Source: Rhyacichthys aspro
Taxonomy: Eukaryota > Chordata > Actinopteri > Gobiiformes > Rhyacichthyidae
DNA length: 64,000 nt
Direction: 5' to 3'
Assembly: GCA_036850595.1 (NCBI GenBank)
Contig: CM072159.1
Span: forward strand, 3,933,978 to 3,997,977
The position numbers were made by a program, and so were the translations under genes. Under the pieces are notes generated by a model. It worked only from the letters and a program-made list of their open reading frames with translations, was not told where the DNA came from and did no database searches. Below are positions 62,290 to 64,000 of this stretch, in pieces. Within the stretch, counting starts at the first letter, position 1, and each line of letters begins with the position of its first letter.

Positions 62290-63200
62290 CACAGATCCTG
62301 AGGCAGACATGATCTTTATTTTCAGGAAGCTGCAGGTGAAGCTGGTCCATGTTCTTCTTTGTCACAGGTTTGACACGGGTCTAATCTTCATGTAACTGTT
62401 CCACAGAGGTTCTTTCTCACAAGACACACACAGACAAAAACAAAAAACAGTATTTAATGTTTAGCCAATAAAACATGTAGAAATACAAAGCTGTTTCTCC
62501 ACAGTAAGTAAGAGATTATACGTGTGACTAAATATTTGTATGCTTCTTAAATTAAACACTCATTAATGTCACACTAAGAAAAAAAACATTAAAAGTGGAT
62601 CTGAGTGTTTCTTTATCTATAGTTTATGTGTAAATGGAAAATACAGGTCTGTCTAAATGCTGCACATTTGCAGGGTCCTGGGTTTGGCATTATATGAACA
62701 AAAAGATCACTATTTGAATATCTTCACGTGTTATTAGCTTAAACATTGTTGTTATATTATTATCATCATCAATAAGAATGAGGCTTTATTATTTTACTGT
62801 CAAAATGTGCCTCCATCAAATACTAAAGCCTTAATGTACAGAAGCTGCAAATTAGGGACAGATATTTAAACAAATATTAAGGATATAATGAAATATATTC
62901 GAAAATCACGGTTTATTTTTTAACAGAGCTAGAAAGGTTTACCAGACTAAGATAAAAATTTCCTCATGCTTAAAACTATGATATATTATATTATATAAGT
63001 AAAACTGCTTTAATTTTGATAATAATTATCTGATATTTACAGCAGGAGTTAAACTAAACTTCGTTGTAAAGTTTTTGGACTTACCCCGAGCTGAGAGACG
63101 ACAGAGTGACAGGCCTGGTCCACAACTGTTAGCATCGGCCGTTAGCATGTCGTTAGCCGTTAGCTTGTTCAGCTCCGGTCGGCTCTGAGATGAGGGGCGT
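62290..63200 (-). ncRNA. Possible two-exon noncoding transcript inside the repeat
   Basis: A CpG-rich patch on the minus strand (63200-63085) ends in CTCGG|GGTAAGTCC, a strong donor (GTAAGT at 63084-63079). Further on, a pyrimidine-rich stretch and AG (62417-62416) could open a last exon, with an AATAAA polyadenylation signal at 62320-62315. No long frame is present. This is a splice-signal model only and may be a remnant of the element's own gene. Confidence 0.3.
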
Positions 63201-63395
63201 GTTTCGGAACCGCGCATTTGAAAAGCCCGCCCAGGAGCAGTTTAGACGCTGCCCTCTTTGCCCATTTTAGTAATATCCTCTGTAGGAGGAGTCAAAATAT
63301 CCAAGATGGAAGCGCCGTTCATTGGGTGTCATTTGGCCGAATTAGACCAAATGGAGACATTGCTTCCATTATTTATACATTCTATGGTACTAACT

Positions 63396-64000
63396 TAGGC
63401 TATTTCTACGTGACAAATAAATCACTATCATGACCATATAAAATTACATGTAAACTCTGACTGGTCTTGTGACTGCACCTGTCCATGTTTTTGTGCCGTA
63501 GATACATACTGTATATTACTGACCTGGCCAGCCATCCTAATTTTGTTTTCTATGTTACACAGAGAATTAGTCTGGTCTCTCTGAATTCTAGATTTTGGAT
63601 TTACAAGTGGAAGAACTGATGGGAACTACCTCTTAAAAGGCAGTAGGAATGGATGCTGATTAAACTATACTTGGATGCAATGGTATAGATATAAAACCGT
63701 TAACAGAAACCAAGCATGACCCTTTTTAGATAACAGCATTTCTAACTGGGGAAACTGCTGTGAAAGAAACTTCACTTACACACATATCACTTTGCAAACT
63801 TAATGGGTACAACTGGCCTGGCTAAAATAATATCACACAGCCTCAATTATTTTTGACATGATAGGACTAATCTCCTCCAAGCTTCCTCTTGTGATTTTCC
63901 TCTGATTAGACTTTCTAGATACACTGCTTGACTGGTTCACATACAGAGCATGTGTTCTCTTCCAGGCAAAATCACTGCAGCATCGATTAGCAGTTTTAGT
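63396..64000. other. Right-edge flank; nothing recognised
   Basis: Ordinary AT-rich sequence with no repeat end, exon or promoter signature that I can support. Confidence 0.4.

Larger units (their letters stand above)
60576..63395. mobile_element. Composite dispersed repeat, probably a non-autonomous DNA element
   Basis: The left part carries CCACCAGAGGGCAGGCTCC, AAGATGGTTCTGGTCTCTAG and GTGGCTACTTTGATTGACAG, and the right part ends with CCATTATTTATACATTCTAT. I remember these blocks as highly repeated in teleost genomes. ACACGCCCTCAT (left, 60591-60602) recurs inverted on the right as ACACGCCCCTCAT, and both sides have GCTAAC/GCTAGC-rich CpG patches pointing inward. The true left end is lost in the damaged tract, so no target duplication could be checked. 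No intact transposase is encoded. Confidence 0.55.

Overview
This window is vertebrate nuclear DNA, almost certainly from a ray-finned (teleost) fish. It is AT-rich and has split genes with GT-AG introns, no operons and no bacterial gene signals. Its interspersed repeats are of kinds common in fish: hAT and Tc1/mariner remnants, tRNA-derived SINEs, a LINE 3-prime tail, and a GC-capped tandem repeat. Family names are given from memory, since no search was possible.

One protein-coding gene is well supported: the 5-prime part of a TMEM132-family gene on the minus strand. It reads from a CpG-rich promoter and leader near 56.3-55.8 kb, through an exon with the start codon and signal peptide (55093-54903), across an intron of about 37.5 kb, into a 922-bp exon (17388-16467) that encodes most of the conserved N-terminal extracellular domain. 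It then runs into a second intron that continues past the left edge. The splice phases agree exactly: exon one ends one base into a valine codon and the large exon supplies the other two. The reconstructed product starts with a short signal peptide and continues in frame into the TMEM132 domain. The paralog is unresolved; the sequence looks closest to the C/D group.

Layout from left to right: 1-16466 is downstream intron with one SINE/LINE-like relic and a short Tc1 fragment. 16467-17388 is the large coding exon. 17389-54902 is intron 1, with most of the repeats: a minus-strand SINE (24.5-24.8 kb), two hAT elements with 8-bp target duplications (26.5-26.9 and 28.3-29.1 kb), a plus-strand SINE (31.3-31.6 kb), two adjacent decayed Tc1/mariner elements (35.25-37.25 kb), a 2.5-kb tandem array with a 791-bp period (48.0-50.5 kb) and a LINE-type tail (53.5-53.7 kb). 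54903-56280 holds the start exon, a leader intron and the promoter. 56.3-60.4 kb is upstream flank with nothing recognised. 60.4-60.6 kb is a homopolymer-ladder tract that looks like assembly damage. 60.6-63.4 kb is a composite dispersed repeat with possible convergent spliced transcription units.

I found no new protein system. The best leads are a splice-spanning upstream ORF in the TMEM132 leader, the two-level 791-bp/50-bp tandem array, and the convergent splice and polyadenylation signals in the right-hand repeat. No tRNA, rRNA, CRISPR array or second intact coding gene was found; nearly all remaining open frames of 60-140 codons look like chance.
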